Assembly (NCBI GenBank): GCA_903925435.1
Contig: CAIYFF010000449.1
Location: 1-8,422, forward strand
Length of the DNA: 8,422 nt
Direction of reading: 5' to 3'
Source of the DNA: an uncultured Planctomycetota bacterium
GTDB taxonomy: Bacteria > Planctomycetota > UBA1135 > UBA2386
This document shows positions 1 to 8,422 of the stretch, one piece after another. Position 1 is the stretch's first letter. Each line of letters begins with the position of its first letter. Under the pieces are notes generated by a model, which saw only the letters and a list, made by a program, of their open reading frames with translations, did not search any database and had not been told where the DNA came from. Both the position numbers and the translations under genes were made by a program.

Positions 1-453
1 CGACTGCCGCTGGATCTCGTTGCACTGCCACGCGACTCCCTCGGCCAGTTCGTCGAGGTTGCGCACTTCGCGCAGGTGGTCCGTGCCGGCGCCTGCGCAG
101 AAGCCGTTTGCGAGACGAAGCGCCGACGTGCGCGCGATCAGCTCGCGCGCGGAGTCCCAGCCGAGGAAGAAGCGCTGCGCCGTGTCCATCGCCTCTGCGA
201 TGCCGAAGCCGTTGTCGTCGAGCCACGAACGGATGCGCATCGTCGCGTCCCAATCGACGTGGGCGCGGATCTCGGCGGCGTCCGCGGGCGCATCGAGTCG
301 GTGGCCCAGCGCGCGGTAGCTCTCGTGCAGCACGACGTGCGCAGCGCCAAAGCACAGGCGGACTGGAGCTGCAGCCTTTGCGGCGTCATTCATCCGCTTG
401 AGGCTACGCAGCGCGTCTTCGCGGCGCGACCCTGCATGGGCTGGTGGCCGCAT
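1..453 (-). CDS. DUF993 family protein (dihydrodipicolinate synthase-like), N-terminal part only
   Basis: This is the first 151 codons of a gene that runs off the left edge. The translation carries the block DWDATMRIRSWL (residues 67-78), then FGIAEAMDTAQR (83-94), LGWDSARELI (97-106) and CAGAGTDHL (119-127). The AMDTAQR and CGAGTD-type blocks are, from memory, hallmarks of DUF993, a family related to the dihydrodipicolinate synthase/aldolase TIM barrels. Members are usually about 380 residues, so some 60% is missing. The substrate is not known; an aldolase or lyase role is inferred from the fold only. The start given is ATG at 453. A second in-frame ATG at 393 would drop 20 residues and leave a more comfortable 74-bp divergent spacer. 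Neither start has a clear ribosome-binding site, so the choice is open. The gene is divergent from the outer-membrane protein gene at 468. Confidence 0.75.
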   Translation of the reverse strand, partial: MRPPAHAGSRREDALRSLKRMNDAAKAAAPVRLCFGAAHVVLHESYRALGHRLDAPADAAEIRAHVDWDATMRIRSWLDDNGFGIAEAMDTAQRFFLGWDSARELIARTSALRLANGFCAGAGTDHLREVRNLDELAEGVAWQCNEIQRQS

Positions 454-459
454 AGGCCA
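445..459. promoter_or_regulatory. Small inverted repeat in the divergent gene spacer
   Basis: A perfect 5-bp inverted repeat, TGGCC-N5-GGCCA, is centred at 452. It lies between the DUF993 gene and the outer-membrane protein gene and covers the upstream candidate ATG of DUF993. It could be an operator shared by the two divergent genes, which would favour the DUF993 start at 393. Short GC-rich palindromes are common by chance in DNA of this composition, and I see no clear -35/-10 boxes beside it, so this is only a candidate. Confidence 0.15.
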
Positions 460-467
460 TTGCGTTC

Positions 468-2147
468 GTGCGGAGACGGCAATCGAATCCGGCTGTGCTC
501 CGGTGCCCTCTCGCATGGTGTGCTGTCGCTGCGGCGATCGCGTCGTGCCACGTTGCCAGTGCGCAGGAGCGCGTAGCGGACTCGACGCGGAGCTACCGGC
601 TGCGCGCCGTGCGCGTGGAGACGCAGGACGTGTTCCGGCCCGAGGAAGCTGGCGAGCGCTTCGTGCCGAGGCTCGTCAACTCGCTGCATGCCTTGACGCG
701 CAAGGAGACGGTGATGCGCGAAGTGTTCGTGCAGCCAGGGGAGCTTGTCGATGTCACGCACGCTGCAGAACTCGAGCGCAACCTTCGCGCGTTGGGCATC
801 TTCGCGGAGGTCGAGGTCCGTTTGGTGCCCGCAACGACGGAAGGCGAGGCCGATCTCGTCGTGCGCACGCGGGATCGCCTCACGCTCGCGGCGGGCGGCG
901 GCGCTTCGTACGTGGGTGGAACCAGCGGTTTGAACGCCAATGTCGCGGAGTCCAACCTGTTTGGGCTCGGCGACCGTGCGGCGCTCAGTTTTCGATCCAG
1001 CGACGACGGTGAGTTTCGCGGCGTTGCGAGTTGGCAGGACCTTCACCTGTTCGACACCTGGATGCGCAGCACGATGCGGCTCTCTCGCACGGATGAAGGG
1101 GATGGCATCGGCGTCGAAGTGGACCGGCCGTTCAAGCATCTGCGCGATCCGCGAAGCTGGCGCGTCGGCGCTGCCTACGACGAGGTGGCGCAGGGCTACT
1201 ACTTCTTGGGCGACGAGATCGCATCCGCGCCGTATCGACGCGGCGGCATCGAAGCGGAGGTGGGGCACTTGCACGGCGATCGCTTCGCGCGCAGCGGCTT
1301 TGGCGCGATGGCGCGCGCGGTGGACATCGACTACGCGACCGCCACGGGCGCATTCGGGCCGAGCTTGCGCGTTCCTGGTGACACGCAATCCGTGTTTGTT
1401 GCAGCGACGTTCCGCGGCCGGTGGATCGACTCGTTCCGCACGGCGACGGCAATGGACACGCTCGGCTTCGTTCAAGACATCGCGCTTGCGCAAGAAGTCG
1501 AGATCGCAGCGGGCGGGTATGTGCGCTCAGAGGACAGTAGAGACACCGAAGTGCAGCCCGCGGTGGAGTCGCACCTCGGCCTCGCCGCCGAGCCGATCGC
1601 GGGCCTCTTGTGTGGCGTGGCGACCGACGGCGCATTGCGTTGGGGAGACGATGGTCTCGTTGGCTGGCGAGCCGCGATGCGCGCACAGGTGGCGCTGTGT
1701 TGGAGCGATGCGCACGCGTTGCTGACGTCGGCGCGCTTCGATGCAGGCGACGAGCAACAGGACCTGCCCATCCAGTTCACGCTCGGCGCCGACAGTGGAC
1801 TCCGCGGTTACGACAGCAGGCTCTTTGCTGGCGACCGGCGACTCGTCGCATCGGCGGAGGAGCGTTGGGACACAGGCATCGAGTTGTGGGCGTTCCGCAT
1901 CGGCCTTGCGGCGTTCGTCGATGCCGGATGGATGTCCACGTCGCGAGACCTCGGCAGACCGTGGATCGGCACAGGCGGCGGACTCCGCATCGGCAGCGCC
2001 CCGTTGTTTGGATCGACGGTGCTGCGCATGGACTTTTCGACTGCGCTCGATGACGCCGAAGGCAACCAGGGCGGGCTCGAGTTCTCGGTCGTCGTGGGGC
2101 AGGCGTTCACGTTTGGTGGCGCGAGCCGGATTGCGCCTCTGCGCTGA
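468..2147 (+). CDS. Omp85/BamA-TamA-like outer-membrane beta-barrel protein with one POTRA domain
   Basis: A 559-residue protein. Residues 1-32 form a signal peptide: an arginine-rich start, a hydrophobic stretch around 15-30, and ASA|QE as a plausible signal peptidase I site after residue 32. An IASC lipobox-like match at 24-27 makes lipoprotein processing a weaker alternative. Residues 43-137 look like a single POTRA domain, with the typical late block LERNLRALGIFAEVEV (102-117). From about 138 to the end the chain alternates polar and hydrophobic residues like a 16-strand barrel. It contains LRGY (445-448), matching the conserved RGY/RGF loop of Omp85 proteins, and a following AAFVDAGW strand. 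The last strand ends in GQAF but is followed by nine extra residues. BamA itself has five POTRA domains, so this is a smaller paralogue, perhaps in outer-membrane protein or lipid export. GTG at 468 is chosen because an in-frame TAG at 453-455 bars extension and it includes the whole signal peptide. Confidence 0.8.
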   Translation: MRRRQSNPAVLRCPLAWCAVAAAIASCHVASAQERVADSTRSYRLRAVRVETQDVFRPEEAGERFVPRLVNSLHALTRKETVMREVFVQPGELVDVTHAAELERNLRALGIFAEVEVRLVPATTEGEADLVVRTRDRLTLAAGGGASYVGGTSGLNANVAESNLFGLGDRAALSFRSSDDGEFRGVASWQDLHLFDTWMRSTMRLSRTDEGDGIGVEVDRPFKHLRDPRSWRVGAAYDEVAQGYYFLGDEIASAPYRRGGIEAEVGHLHGDRFARSGFGAMARAVDIDYATATGAFGPSLRVPGDTQSVFVAATFRGRWIDSFRTATAMDTLGFVQDIALAQEVEIAAGGYVRSEDSRDTEVQPAVESHLGLAAEPIAGLLCGVATDGALRWGDDGLVGWRAAMRAQVALCWSDAHALLTSARFDAGDEQQDLPIQFTLGADSGLRGYDSRLFAGDRRLVASAEERWDTGIELWAFRIGLAAFVDAGWMSTSRDLGRPWIGTGGGLRIGSAPLFGSTVLRMDFSTALDDAEGNQGGLEFSVVVGQAFTFGGASRIAPLR

Positions 2148-2190
2148 AGGCCGGTCGCATCGCGGCGCATCGCTCGATATAGACCGACGA

Positions 2191-3788
<1,598 letters not shown>

Positions 3789-3792
<4 letters not shown>

Positions 3793-4277
3793 GACGCGCT
3801 CTTCTTGGCGCGTTCGCGCTGGTCGCGCTGTGGTTCGTATGGGGCACGATCCGCGACGCGCTGCGCACGGACGACGAGCGCATTGTGGTGTTGCTGCAGG
3901 CTGAGGTCGACGCCTTCAACGAAGCCTCGCTCGTCTCCTCGTTGCGATCCTTCTCGGACGACTATCGCGACGACAGCGGCGGCTTCGATCGTTCGATGTT
4001 GTTGCGCGCGTTGCTCTATGCCTACCAGAACCGACGCGACACAGACGGCCAGTTCCGCCATCGATGCGCGATCGATTTCGATGCGCTGGAACTCGACGTG
4101 GCGAGCGAGGACGGCAAGGCGGAAGCGCGCTTTCCGCTGACCCTGTATGCGACGCGCGACATCGATGCCGCGGTGGACTGGATGGTGGACGTGACCGCCA
4201 CGTTCGAAGCGCGCGACGGAACCTGGCGCATCGTCCGGTCGCGGCACCAAACGAAACGCGGCAAGCGGCCGTGGTGA
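3789..4277 (+). CDS. Small membrane-anchored NTF2-like protein, function unknown
   Basis: A 162-residue protein starting at a GTG that overlaps the fumarase stop in GTGA, so the two are probably translationally coupled. Residues 5-20 (LLGAFALVALWFVWGT) form one hydrophobic segment after two arginines, read as a membrane anchor or uncleaved signal with the rest outside the cytoplasm. From residue 28 there is an amphipathic helix with AEVDAFNEASLVSSLRSF, then a helix ending LLRALLYAYQ. After these come two beta-rich stretches ending DVTATFEARDGTWRIVRSRH. This order (helices, then a curved sheet ending in a phrase about as here) is typical of NTF2/SnoaL-like folds, which bind small ligands or act as scaffolds. 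No catalytic residues can be assigned. The C-terminus is basic (KRGKRPW). A role related to fumarase is not implied beyond shared expression. Confidence 0.75.
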
Positions 4278-4299
4278 TCCATGGCCCCGGGTCGCGGTG

Positions 4300-5694
4300 T
4301 CAGAACAACGCGCGCACCGCGAGCGCGATGGCGACGACCGGGGCTGCGATCGCGAGGAGCATGCCGATCGACCACAGCGTCGCCGTGAGTCCGCGCGGGC
4401 GATCCGCGCCGAGATACGCATCGCTGCGCTGCAGTTTGTAGAACGCGAAGAACGCGAGCGGCAGCAACGCGCCGCAGACGATGTTGGTCGGCACCGCGAG
4501 CCACACTGGGGTTGCGGCAAATAGCAGCGGCGAGAGCGCTGCGGGCGCTGGCAGCAGTTGCCACAGCCGATGCTGGCGCGAGCCGATCGTGCAGCCGAAC
4601 TGTTCGCTTGCGACGAAGCCGCAGACGAGCATGTGCAGCGAGATCGTCGAGAAAGCCATCGCGAGCATGCCGAGGTCGAACACGACGCGGCCTAGCGTTG
4701 CGCCGAGCACCGAGCCGAGCACGTGGCCGACTTGCGCGATCGCAGCGCCTTTTCCGATGGGCTCGCCGCCGTGCAGCGTGTTGGCGGCTGCAACGGTCAT
4801 CAGCGAGGTCGCGAGCGCGTAGGGCAGCAACATGCCGCACACGAGGTCGCAGCGCGCAAGCCCGCGATGGCTCCTGCCCCAGCCGCGCGCGAGCAGCGAG
4901 TAGGGGTAGAGGAACACCATGTTCACGCCGACTGCGGCCGCGAGTCCGCTTGCGACCATGCCGAATGCGGAGTGGCCATCGCGGTCTTCGGGCAGCGATG
5001 GCCAGAAGCCCGCGGCGAGTGCGCCCCAGTCGGTCTTCGTGTTCGCGACAACCCACGCGAGGCTTGCGACCGTCGCCCAGATCAGCCACTTGCAGAACGC
5101 TTCGTAGCGCCGCACGAGTTCTGGCGACCGGCCGTAGCTCCAGCTGAGCCAGATCGCGGCGATGAGCAGCAGCGGGCTCGCGGCGATTGCCGGGATCCCT
5201 TCCATTCCGCACGCGGCCAGCAGGTCCGTCAGCGAGTTGGCGGCGAGGTTGTATTGCGGGATGTGCCAGACGACCGACGCAAGCAACGAACTCGCGGCCC
5301 ACAGCCACGCGTAGCCCTTGCCCGCGTGACGGCGCATCGCGGGCAATGGGCGCAGTCCGGTGCTCAACGTCTGGTGCGCGACTGCGGCGAGCACGATCAC
5401 ACCGAGCGCCATCGACAACGGCGCGACCCAGAGCAGCTGGTAGCCAAACACCGCGCCGCTGAACAGCGACGCCGTCGCCGTTCCCGCGCCGAGCGTCAGC
5501 GCGCTCTGCAGATAGCCAGGGCCCGACAGCGACAGGTAGCCGCGCAAACGCGGCAGCAGCGGACCCTGCGCGAGCTGGTCGAGCATCGCAGCTTCGCGCT
5601 CGATCTGCTCGTGCGTCGGCGGGTTCGCCATGCGCAGCCCGCGTTGCAGGTCGCTCGCGTCCGAGCGCTCTTGTCCGTGATTGCTGTCGCTCAC
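4300..5694 (-). CDS. Nramp-related permease lacking the canonical metal-binding motifs
   Basis: A 464-residue inner-membrane protein with about 11 hydrophobic segments between residue 55 and 462, after a hydrophilic N-terminus of about 50 residues. GPGYLQSALTLGAGT (58-72) aligns with TM1 of Nramp divalent-metal transporters (LeuT fold, APC superfamily), followed by FGYQLLWVAPLSM (83-95) as in TM2. Aligned with the canonical family, TM1 DPGN becomes G69-A70-G71-T72, and TM6 MPH becomes N258-M259-V260. The Asp, Asn and Met that hold Mn/Fe are therefore absent, so a Mn/Fe importer is unlikely; the substrate is unknown. The start given is GTG at 5694, overlapping the upstream oxidoreductase stop as GTGA. 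ATG at 5631 (MANPPTHEQ) would remove 21 hydrophilic residues and is a real alternative. It ends 22 bp from the convergent NTF2-like gene, and no hairpin-plus-T terminator is visible there. Confidence 0.75.
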   Translation of the reverse strand: MSDSNHGQERSDASDLQRGLRMANPPTHEQIEREAAMLDQLAQGPLLPRLRGYLSLSGPGYLQSALTLGAGTATASLFSGAVFGYQLLWVAPLSMALGVIVLAAVAHQTLSTGLRPLPAMRRHAGKGYAWLWAASSLLASVVWHIPQYNLAANSLTDLLAACGMEGIPAIAASPLLLIAAIWLSWSYGRSPELVRRYEAFCKWLIWATVASLAWVVANTKTDWGALAAGFWPSLPEDRDGHSAFGMVASGLAAAVGVNMVFLYPYSLLARGWGRSHRGLARCDLVCGMLLPYALATSLMTVAAANTLHGGEPIGKGAAIAQVGHVLGSVLGATLGRVVFDLGMLAMAFSTISLHMLVCGFVASEQFGCTIGSRQHRLWQLLPAPAALSPLLFAATPVWLAVPTNIVCGALLPLAFFAFYKLQRSDAYLGADRPRGLTATLWSIGMLLAIAAPVVAIALAVRALF

Positions 5695-7130
5695 GTGCGC
5701 AACTCCTTCTTGAGTTGCTTCATGCGCTCCGCTTCGGGCATCGCCTTGTAGTAGGGATCGAGCGGGAAGCAGCCTGAGATCATTCCGTTGCGCGGCGCGG
5801 TCGTGCAGTCCGAGAACGTGCGGCACAAACGCTTTTGCTGCATCGGACGACCGTGCAGCACGTCGTCGGCGAGTTCTGGGTAGCTGAGCAGCATGCGGCC
5901 AAGGCCCACGAATGCCGCGTCGCCGCGGCCGATCGCGTGTTGCGCGACGTGGGGCAGCCACTCCTGCAAGTAGGTGTAGCCAGTGCCGACGAGCGCCATC
6001 TGCGGCACGGCGGCCGCGAGTTGCCGCGTCGCGCGCAGGTGCGTCGCAACGAAGCGCAGCGGATCGTCGGGCGGCTGGTAGCCATCGCTCGGTGGATACG
6101 CGGCAGGGCGCTGCAAGTGCGGGTTCCAGTATGGCGAGCCCAGCGTGATGTTGGCGGTCTCGATCCCGAGCTCCACGCATCTCTGCAAGAACGCTTGTGC
6201 CTCTCGCAGATCGAGATCGCGCGCATCCGCATCGGGCAGGTAGCCAAACGTGTGCTGCTCGATTGCGACGCCTGCTTCCGTCATCGGCGCGCCGCGGCCA
6301 GTCGTCGGATCCTTGTGGAACGGACCTGCGTCCGCGGCCGACAGCCGGACGCCGATGTGCAGGCCAGGGCATGCAGCACGAACGGCGGCGACGATGCGTT
6401 CGAAGAGCCGCATGCGCGACGAGAGGCTTTCGCCGCCATAGCTGCCGCTGCGCGTCTTGCTCGCCAAGACTTCGTGCAGCAAGTAGCCGTGGCAGCACTT
6501 GATGTCGACGAAGTCGAAGCCTGCGCGATGCGCGACGATCGCGGCGCGCACGTAGTCCTCGCCGATCGCTTCGAGTTCCGCGTCGGTCATCGGTTCCGTG
6601 CCAGCTGGCAGCGCATACCGACGCTCGAGCAACGGATGGCGCTGCGCAATGCGCGGCAGGAATGGGCCATGCGGCCGCGAGAAGCGACCGGAGTGCGTGA
6701 GTTGGAGTCCGACCAGCGCGCCTTCCGCCAATGCGCCGACTTCGCTGCGGCCCGCGCGCAGTTCGTGCAGCAGGCTCTGCAGATCGCGCTCGCTGTCGTC
6801 GTGCAGGCACAGTTGGCGCGGGTTGGCCTTGCCGTCTTCGCGCACCGCAAAGGCCTCGCCGCCCCAGATCACCGCAGCGCCGCTGCGGCCGAAGTTCCGC
6901 CAACGCCGCAGCGTGTGTGCGCTCGGGCTGCCGTGCGCAGAGCCGTCCCAGCCTTCCATCGGGTGTGCGCAGAACCGGTTGTCGAGGCGCTTGCCGCACA
7001 GTTGGATCGGCTGCGACAGCGGACCGTTTGCGCTCACCGCATCGTCACATCCGAAGTCGATGCCGAGTTCTGCGAGGTGCGCGCCGAATGCGGCGGCGGT
7101 GCGATAGTGGCCGGGTGGGAGGAATCGCAT
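5691..7130 (-). CDS. Old Yellow Enzyme-family NADH:flavin oxidoreductase
   Basis: A 479-residue cytoplasmic FMN-dependent TIM-barrel oxidoreductase. The fold markers run in order: NRFCAHPMEGWDG (51-63) on the first strand, QLTHSGRFSRP (143-153) with the HxGR substrate/flavin motif, CCHGYLLHEVL (212-222) followed by YGGESLSSRMRL, GVRLS with R262, VGTGY (381-385), and FVGLGRMLLSYP (407-418) that binds the FMN phosphate. The tail has C436, C442 and C454 (CX5C, then CX11C). Family members with a [4Fe-4S] cluster, such as 2,4-dienoyl-CoA reductase and trimethylamine dehydrogenase, use a four-cysteine pattern, so the cluster is probably absent or altered. The C-terminal FAD/NAD domain of those large enzymes is missing. 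The likely reaction is NAD(P)H-dependent reduction of an activated alkene or a related redox step; the substrate is unknown. The start is ATG 7130, 56 bp after the upstream gene; a longer open frame to 7604 lies inside that gene and is rejected. Confidence 0.9.
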   Translation of the reverse strand: MRFLPPGHYRTAAAFGAHLAELGIDFGCDDAVSANGPLSQPIQLCGKRLDNRFCAHPMEGWDGSAHGSPSAHTLRRWRNFGRSGAAVIWGGEAFAVREDGKANPRQLCLHDDSERDLQSLLHELRAGRSEVGALAEGALVGLQLTHSGRFSRPHGPFLPRIAQRHPLLERRYALPAGTEPMTDAELEAIGEDYVRAAIVAHRAGFDFVDIKCCHGYLLHEVLASKTRSGSYGGESLSSRMRLFERIVAAVRAACPGLHIGVRLSAADAGPFHKDPTTGRGAPMTEAGVAIEQHTFGYLPDADARDLDLREAQAFLQRCVELGIETANITLGSPYWNPHLQRPAAYPPSDGYQPPDDPLRFVATHLRATRQLAAAVPQMALVGTGYTYLQEWLPHVAQHAIGRGDAAFVGLGRMLLSYPELADDVLHGRPMQQKRLCRTFSDCTTAPRNGMISGCFPLDPYYKAMPEAERMKQLKKELRT

Positions 7131-7186
7131 GGGTTGCGCATCATGCAATGGCGCACGCGCGCGCGGAACCGGCTTGCCTTCGCGCT

Positions 7187-8422
7187 TCAGCTGGCGTCGA
7201 CCGGCGTCCACGACAGGCCATCGCGCAACGCCGCGAAGGCCTCGGGATCGCAGCCGTAGCCGGGACCGAGAAGCGAGCCGCAGTGCAACGCGCCATCCTC
7301 GATGCGCAGCGCTGCAGAACCGTCGCGGCGCAGCGCATACAAGTCGGCATGCGCGCGAACTGCCGCGGCGCTGACGTCGTGCGGCAGATGGTCGAGGCCG
7401 CGGAAGTAGTGGTGGCCGGTGCGTTCGACGTGCGGGATGCCGAGCGCCGTCATTGTCGCGAGGTCCTGCTGCAGCGCGAGCAGCGGCAGGTTGGTCAGAT
7501 CCTCGCCGCACACGAATGCGCCGTCGCCATGAAGGCGCGCGCGCGCTGCGTTGGCGAGCCCGCGAAACACGCCCTTGCAGTTCTTGATCGAGCAGCCGCG
7601 CCACCCGAGCGCGAGCGCCTGCGGGTATGCCTTTGACATGCCGTCCGCTTCGTCGATCGCGAGTGGCGCATACGCGCGCACCCGGTCGATGCCGCGATTC
7701 TTCGTTCCGTCGAACGTCGCTGCGCGCGGCAGCGGTTGCTCGATGTGCGCAAGTCGCCGCAGCATGCGTTTGCCGACGGGGTCTTGCTGCGTGGCATCGA
7801 GCAAGTCCGCCACGTCGTCGAGCGTGTCGAACTGTTCGTTGCCGTCGATCGTGATGCCGCAGTCGAGATCGAGGTCCGACAACAACTGCGCGATCGCAAG
7901 CAGGCGCTGCCGGTCCGCGTCATGGCCTTGGCCGACCTTGATCTTGAGCCAGCGCACGCGGTGGGCGCGCAACGTCGCTTCGAGCGAGCGCGGTTCGCCA
8001 TCGTCGAGCGCGTCCATGGCCTCGTTCTCGCGCAACGCATCGAGCATGCCGACGGTGTGGCGCAGCAGGATCGAGCCGAGCGGTTGGTCCGGCAGCAGTG
8101 AGGCCACGTTCACACCGTCGAGGCGTGCGTCGATCTGTCCGAGTCGCACGCCGAACAAGTCGGTGTGCAACGCCGACCAGAAGCTGCGACGCGCAAGGCG
8201 GCAGACGGCGTCGAGCAGCGCGCGTTCGAGCAGCGCCGCGCCGAAGCCGCGTTCGAGCGCGCCTGCCTCGGGGCCGTCGTCGTCGCGAGCGATGTCGATC
8301 GCAAGCATGCGCGACAACTCAAATGCCGTGTGCGGGCGCGCGGCAGAAAGGCATGCGCGCGCAGCATCCATCGCGTGAAGCCGAAGTGCCGCTTGGTCGT
8401 CCGCGGGCGTGCGATCGATGTC
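7187..8422 (-). CDS. Enolase-superfamily enzyme, muconate-lactonizing (MLE) subgroup, 5' end missing
   Basis: The open frame continues past the right edge. Counting from an internal Met at 8371, 394 residues precede the stop, plus 17 more codons upstream. GAALLERALLDAVCRLARR (44-62) matches the helix that links the capping domain to the barrel, so most of the N-terminal capping domain lies outside the window and 8371 is unlikely to be the true start. The barrel carries the MLE-subgroup set: KIK (K143, K145) on strand 2, metal ligands D176 (in IDGNEQF), E211 (in HIEQP) and D240 (in AIDEADG), and K263 (in SIKNCKG) as the second acid/base lysine. The final strand region reads GEDLTNLPLLALQQDL. 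This subgroup includes cycloisomerases, o-succinylbenzoate synthases and dipeptide epimerases, and the residues do not decide among them. It is first in the minus-strand cluster as seen here, 56 bp upstream of the flavin oxidoreductase. Confidence 0.85.
   Translation of the reverse strand, partial: DIDRTPADDQAALRLHAMDAARACLSAARPHTAFELSRMLAIDIARDDDGPEAGALERGFGAALLERALLDAVCRLARRSFWSALHTDLFGVRLGQIDARLDGVNVASLLPDQPLGSILLRHTVGMLDALRENEAMDALDDGEPRSLEATLRAHRVRWLKIKVGQGHDADRQRLLAIAQLLSDLDLDCGITIDGNEQFDTLDDVADLLDATQQDPVGKRMLRRLAHIEQPLPRAATFDGTKNRGIDRVRAYAPLAIDEADGMSKAYPQALALGWRGCSIKNCKGVFRGLANAARARLHGDGAFVCGEDLTNLPLLALQQDLATMTALGIPHVERTGHHYFRGLDHLPHDVSAAAVRAHADLYALRRDGSAALRIEDGALHCGSLLGPGYGCDPEAFAALRDGLSWTPVDAS

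Noticed and set aside
390..1493. A 367-codon minus-strand open frame opposite the outer-membrane protein gene
   Set aside because: The plus strand encodes a coherent signal peptide, POTRA domain and barrel. The antisense translation is Arg/His/Ala-rich with no recognisable motif.
4278..4299. A possible bidirectional terminator between the convergent genes
   Set aside because: CCATGG and CCCGGG palindromes are present, but there is no stable stem followed by a T-run on either strand.
5695..6999. An in-frame extension of the permease to 6999
   Set aside because: The extra sequence overlaps the oxidoreductase gene in another frame and shows no domain; a fusion is not supported.
5835..7259. A 474-codon plus-strand open frame opposite the flavin oxidoreductase
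   Set aside because: It is a shadow of the oxidoreductase gene, whose motifs are continuous on the minus strand.
7131..7604. An in-frame extension of the flavin oxidoreductase to 7604
   Set aside because: It would overlap the enolase-superfamily gene by over 400 bp, and the added residues are Arg-rich and do not resemble the family N-terminus.

Overview
The window is GC-rich (roughly two thirds by eye) and almost entirely coding. It encodes an Omp85-type outer-membrane protein with a signal peptide, so the host has an outer membrane. Start sites lack clear Shine-Dalgarno sequences and several genes start with GTG. The two-domain [4Fe-4S] fumarase, the DUF993 protein and the unusual Nramp-like permease would fit a member of the Planctomycetota/PVC group. 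That placement comes from remembered family distribution, not from a marker gene, and should be held loosely.

Layout, left to right: (1) 1-453, minus strand: N-terminal 151 codons of a DUF993 dihydrodipicolinate-synthase-like protein, cut by the left edge. (2) A very short divergent spacer (14-74 bp depending on which DUF993 start is used) with a small inverted repeat. (3) 468-2147, plus: single-POTRA, Omp85-like outer-membrane beta-barrel protein. (4) 2191-3792, plus: class I fumarate hydratase with all three cluster cysteines and the known catalytic residues. (5) 3789-4277, plus: small membrane-anchored NTF2-like protein, coupled to the fumarase gene by a GTGA overlap. (6) 4300-8422, minus, convergent with the above: a compact cluster transcribed right to left. 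It holds an enolase-superfamily enzyme (5' end beyond the right edge), an Old Yellow Enzyme-family flavin oxidoreductase, and an Nramp-related permease that overlaps the oxidoreductase gene by 4 bp.

The fumarase is ordinary central metabolism. The most interesting part is the minus-strand cluster. The permease has the Nramp architecture but has lost the residues that bind divalent metal in that family (TM1 DPGN reads GAGT; TM6 MPH reads NMV). It is translationally coupled to a flavin oxidoreductase and sits behind a muconate-lactonizing-type enzyme. This suggests uptake and processing of an organic compound, or transport of a different ion, rather than Mn/Fe import. No RNA genes, insertion sequences, CRISPR arrays or convincing terminators were seen.
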